A DNA stretch of 39,014 nt from IMG/VR virus record IMGVR_UViG_3300002835_000457, positions 1 to 39,014 of that record; one strand, given 5' to 3'. Positions within the stretch are counted from its first letter, which is position 1, and each line of letters opens with the position of its first letter. The translations under genes and the position numbers were made by a program. This DNA is from a virus. Shown here piece by piece: positions 37,208 to 39,014 of the stretch. The notes beneath the pieces were generated by a model. It was not told the origin of the DNA. It searched no databases and saw only the letters and a list, made by a program, of their open reading frames with translations.

Positions 37208-37208
37208 T

Positions 37209-38024
37209 ATGACCAGCAAATATAAAATCAGTGTGCTTTTACCTAGTAGAGGCCGTATCGCCGCTTTAGAAAAGTCCGTTGTAACGCTTTTAGAGCGTGC
37301 TTCTGATGCAAAACAAATTGAAATTTTGTTAGCATTAGACAAAGACGACAAAGCAGTAATAGAATTTGCCACTGGCAAACTTAAAGAATTTATTAAGGAT
37401 AAATTTGGTTGTGGGTATACTGTAGTAAGTTTTAATCCCATTGGTTACATTAGACTAAACGAGTATCTTAACGCCTTAAGTAAGATCAGTACCGGCGAAT
37501 GGTTGTTTTTTTATAATGATGATGCAGTAATGAAAACACAAAATTGGGATAGAGAGATTCTTAAGCATTCATCGCAATTTAGAGTTTTGAGAGCAGAAAC
37601 CACAAACGAACATCCTTACGCTATTTTTCCAATTGTTCCTAGAGAATGGACAGAAATTCTAGGACATCTTTGTCCACATCAAATCAACGATGCTTGGATA
37701 AGTCATATTGCATATATGTTAGACATAATGGTTAATATACCAGTCTTTGTTGAGCATGACAGATATGACCTAACAGGCAATAATCACGATACTACCTATA
37801 AGAATAGACCCATGCTCGAAGGCAATCCTAACGATCCTAGAGATTTCAACCATATAAGTTGGAGACAAAAACGATTGTCAGAAGCAGTTAAGCTCTGCGA
37901 ATACATTGAAAAAAAGGAAAACCGTATTTGCTCATGGTTCAGAGATGGGGCGGAAAATCGTCACGACATTTGGGAAAAAATGTACAAAGCCGATATTAAA
38001 AATCGTTTAACCAGAACACAATAA
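37209..38024 (+). CDS. GT2-family glycosyltransferase
   Basis: 271 aa from ATG 37209, directly after the previous stop. KISVLLPSRGRIAALEKSV is the GT2 opening and IEILLALDKDDKA the donor strand. STGEWLFFYNDDAVM holds the DxD-like acid pair N103-D104-D105. NDAWISHIAYML gives the later acid. The second half is polar with NNHDTTY, a region that may bind the acceptor. Inverting GT-A fold expected. Acceptor unknown; the next gene is a methyltransferase, which would suit glycan synthesis or modification. Confidence 0.85.
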   Translation: MTSKYKISVLLPSRGRIAALEKSVVTLLERASDAKQIEILLALDKDDKAVIEFATGKLKEFIKDKFGCGYTVVSFNPIGYIRLNEYLNALSKISTGEWLFFYNDDAVMKTQNWDREILKHSSQFRVLRAETTNEHPYAIFPIVPREWTEILGHLCPHQINDAWISHIAYMLDIMVNIPVFVEHDRYDLTGNNHDTTYKNRPMLEGNPNDPRDFNHISWRQKRLSEAVKLCEYIEKKENRICSWFRDGAENRHDIWEKMYKADIKNRLTRTQ

Positions 38025-38029
38025 TAAAC

Positions 38030-38806
38030 ATGAAATCGCTTACAGAAGAAATAGTTGAATACTGGGATAGGCAACCCTGCAACAGCCGTCATAGCCAAGC
38101 TGATCCCAATACTACACAATATTGGAATGAAATTACTGCAAGACGATATCATGTAGAACCACATATCAGAGATTTTGCCAGTTTCGACCAATGGCGCGGT
38201 CGAAGAGTTTTGGAAATTGGCTGTGGAATTGGCACAGATGCAGAGCAGTTTGTTCGCAATGGCGCTATCTATACAGGAATAGATATAAGCTCAAAGAGTA
38301 TAGAACTTTGTCAAAAAAGATTTCAAGTACAAGACTTGGATGGACGATTTATCTGTTGTAATAGCGCCGATCCAGACATAGTCTATGAGTTAGGACAATT
38401 TGATTTAGTTTATAGTATGGGAGTAATACATCATAGTCCACGCCCACAGGAAATCGTAAAAAATGTCTATAACCTAGTCAAAGACACTGGTGAATTTAGA
38501 TTTTTGGTTTATGCCGAAAACAGTTGGAAATCGGCAATGATCAGCGCAGGGTTAGATCAATATGAGGCTCAAGACAATTGCCCTTATGCCGAAACCTATG
38601 ACAACGATAAAATACATTGGTTAGTAATGGGATATTTTGATATAATTGATATTAGACAAGATCACTGTTTCATGTATAATGTTGAAGAATATCGTCGTGG
38701 CAACTATGTGTTAGAACCCTGGTTTGAAGCCATGCCAGACACAGTAAAAGCCGCGGTGAAAAAATATCTAGGTTGGCATCTTTGTGTAAAGGCAATTAAA
38801 AAATGA
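38030..38806 (+). CDS. Class I SAM-dependent methyltransferase
   Basis: 258 aa. Motif I RVLEIGCGIGTDAEQF (G64, G66), motif II YTGIDISSKSIELCQ, motif IV FDLVYSMGVIHHSPRP, post-motif VKDTGEFRFLVYA: a UbiE/COQ5-like (type 11) core. The N-terminal 45 residues (WDRQPCNSRHSQADPNTTQY) are typical of sugar or small-molecule methyltransferases that follow glycosyltransferases. Substrate unknown. It overlaps the next gene as ATGA (38803-38806). Confidence 0.9.
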   Translation: MKSLTEEIVEYWDRQPCNSRHSQADPNTTQYWNEITARRYHVEPHIRDFASFDQWRGRRVLEIGCGIGTDAEQFVRNGAIYTGIDISSKSIELCQKRFQVQDLDGRFICCNSADPDIVYELGQFDLVYSMGVIHHSPRPQEIVKNVYNLVKDTGEFRFLVYAENSWKSAMISAGLDQYEAQDNCPYAETYDNDKIHWLVMGYFDIIDIRQDHCFMYNVEEYRRGNYVLEPWFEAMPDTVKAAVKKYLGWHLCVKAIKK

Positions 38807-39014
38807 TAGACAATACAAATGAAATACTTTCTATATTGCAAGAAGAATGTGCAGAGGTCATACAGGCAGTTAGTAAAGTAAATAGATTTGGTTTTTCAGG
38901 ATTAAATCCCAAAGATCACAGAAATAATCGTCAACATCTCGAAGAAGAAATTGGTGATTTAATCTGCATGATAGAACTGCTGGTAGAAAATAATCTCATA
39001 AATCAAGCAAACAT
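38803..39014 (+). CDS. mazG: MazG-like nucleotide pyrophosphohydrolase (3' end outside window)
   Basis: 70 codons are visible before the window ends. ILQEECAEVIQAVSKVNRFG and LEEEIGDLICMIELL give the E-x-x-E ... E-x-x-D metal-binding pattern of the MazG/all-alpha NTP pyrophosphatase superfamily. Marine phage MazG proteins hydrolyse dNTPs, and possibly alarmone-type nucleotides; the role in infection is debated. Start by ATGA overlap with the methyltransferase gene. Confidence 0.82.
   Translation, partial: MIDNTNEILSILQEECAEVIQAVSKVNRFGFSGLNPKDHRNNRQHLEEEIGDLICMIELLVENNLINQAN

Noticed and set aside
37203-37208. TATAAT before the GT2 gene
   Set aside because: It spans the previous stop codon, touches the ATG, and has no -35.
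1-39014. tRNA genes, IS elements or integrase attachment sites
   Set aside because: None seen by eye: genes are packed with gaps under 150 bases and no cloverleaf-like or transposase sequence was recognised.

Overview
The window looks like the replication and accessory part of the genome of a T4-like tailed phage (myovirus-type Caudoviricetes) from an AT-rich, probably aquatic, lineage. Supporting genes are a T4-type clamp loader (gp44), sliding clamp (gp45), family B DNA polymerase (gp43), the late-transcription DNA-binding protein DsbA, a gp31/GroES-like co-chaperonin, PhoH, and T4-type late-promoter octamers (TATAAATA and close variants). The order DnaE-palm fragment / 104-aa protein / GroES-like / nucleotidyltransferase / gp44 is one I associate with marine T4-like phages. 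The host cannot be read from the sequence. A lipoprotein o-spanin and a periplasmic signal-peptide protein indicate a Gram-negative host. Nearly all genes are on the + strand and tightly packed; only phoH is on the - strand. No gap between genes exceeds 150 bases, and I see no tRNA, rRNA, CRISPR array or IS element.

Layout. 1-3309: replication-side genes (DnaE-like fragment, small protein, co-chaperonin, nucleotidyltransferase, gp44, small protein, HAD phosphatase), ending in a terminator hairpin that lies inside the opposing phoH gene (3289-4017, -). 4018-4165: divergent control region with two exact TATAAATA motifs. 4166-6797: three conserved or virion-type proteins. 6838-9076: lysis cassette (GH19 endolysin, overlapping i-spanin and o-spanin, remnant of a homing endonuclease, holin, small periplasmic protein). 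9105-12158: a J-domain protein and a ClpA-like AAA+ unfoldase. 12133-15056: small conserved proteins, an HxGH nucleotidyltransferase and a glycosyltransferase.

15089-22882 is the most interesting part. It is a run of eight genes, of which seven in a row begin with the same short peptide, M[RK]xxxF-like (mostly M-R/K-A-x-E/D-F), followed by a Glu at position 9 (five genes) or 12 (one or two residues of variation between). This strongly resembles the capsid-targeting peptide of T4 internal head proteins, which is cut by the prohead protease after (I/L)-x-E. Behind these tags sit different effector-type domains: ParB/Srx-like, two GNAT acetyltransferases, two ADP-ribosyltransferase-like domains, a kinase-like domain and an altered zincin. 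The first gene of the run adds a nucleotidyltransferase and an HELVH zincin. Two of the genes are multi-domain proteins whose domain borders carry x-V-A-E or L/I-x-E sequences, so I propose head-packaged, proteolytically matured, injected effectors, two of them polyproteins. A 52-bp direct repeat flanking the last effector gene records a recent duplication or insertion.

22893-29127: small proteins, Dps, DsbA, DNA polymerase (apparently with an ATT start codon), a methyltransferase-like protein and gp45. 29131-36978: a 7-deazaguanine set (TGT/DpdA-like transglycosylase, two tunnelling-fold QueD-like proteins, FolE, YhhQ-type transporter) interleaved with glycosyltransferase and FkbM methyltransferase genes, a gene broken by an in-frame TAA, and a Bax-inhibitor-1-family membrane protein. 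36980-39014: small membrane protein, glycosyltransferase, methyltransferase and a MazG-like gene cut by the window end.

How it fits together: early/middle sigma-70-type promoters sit before gp44, clpA, dsbA, gp43 and gp45, while late octamers sit before the virion, lysis and effector genes. Several late octamers are so close to the ATG that the mRNAs may be leaderless.
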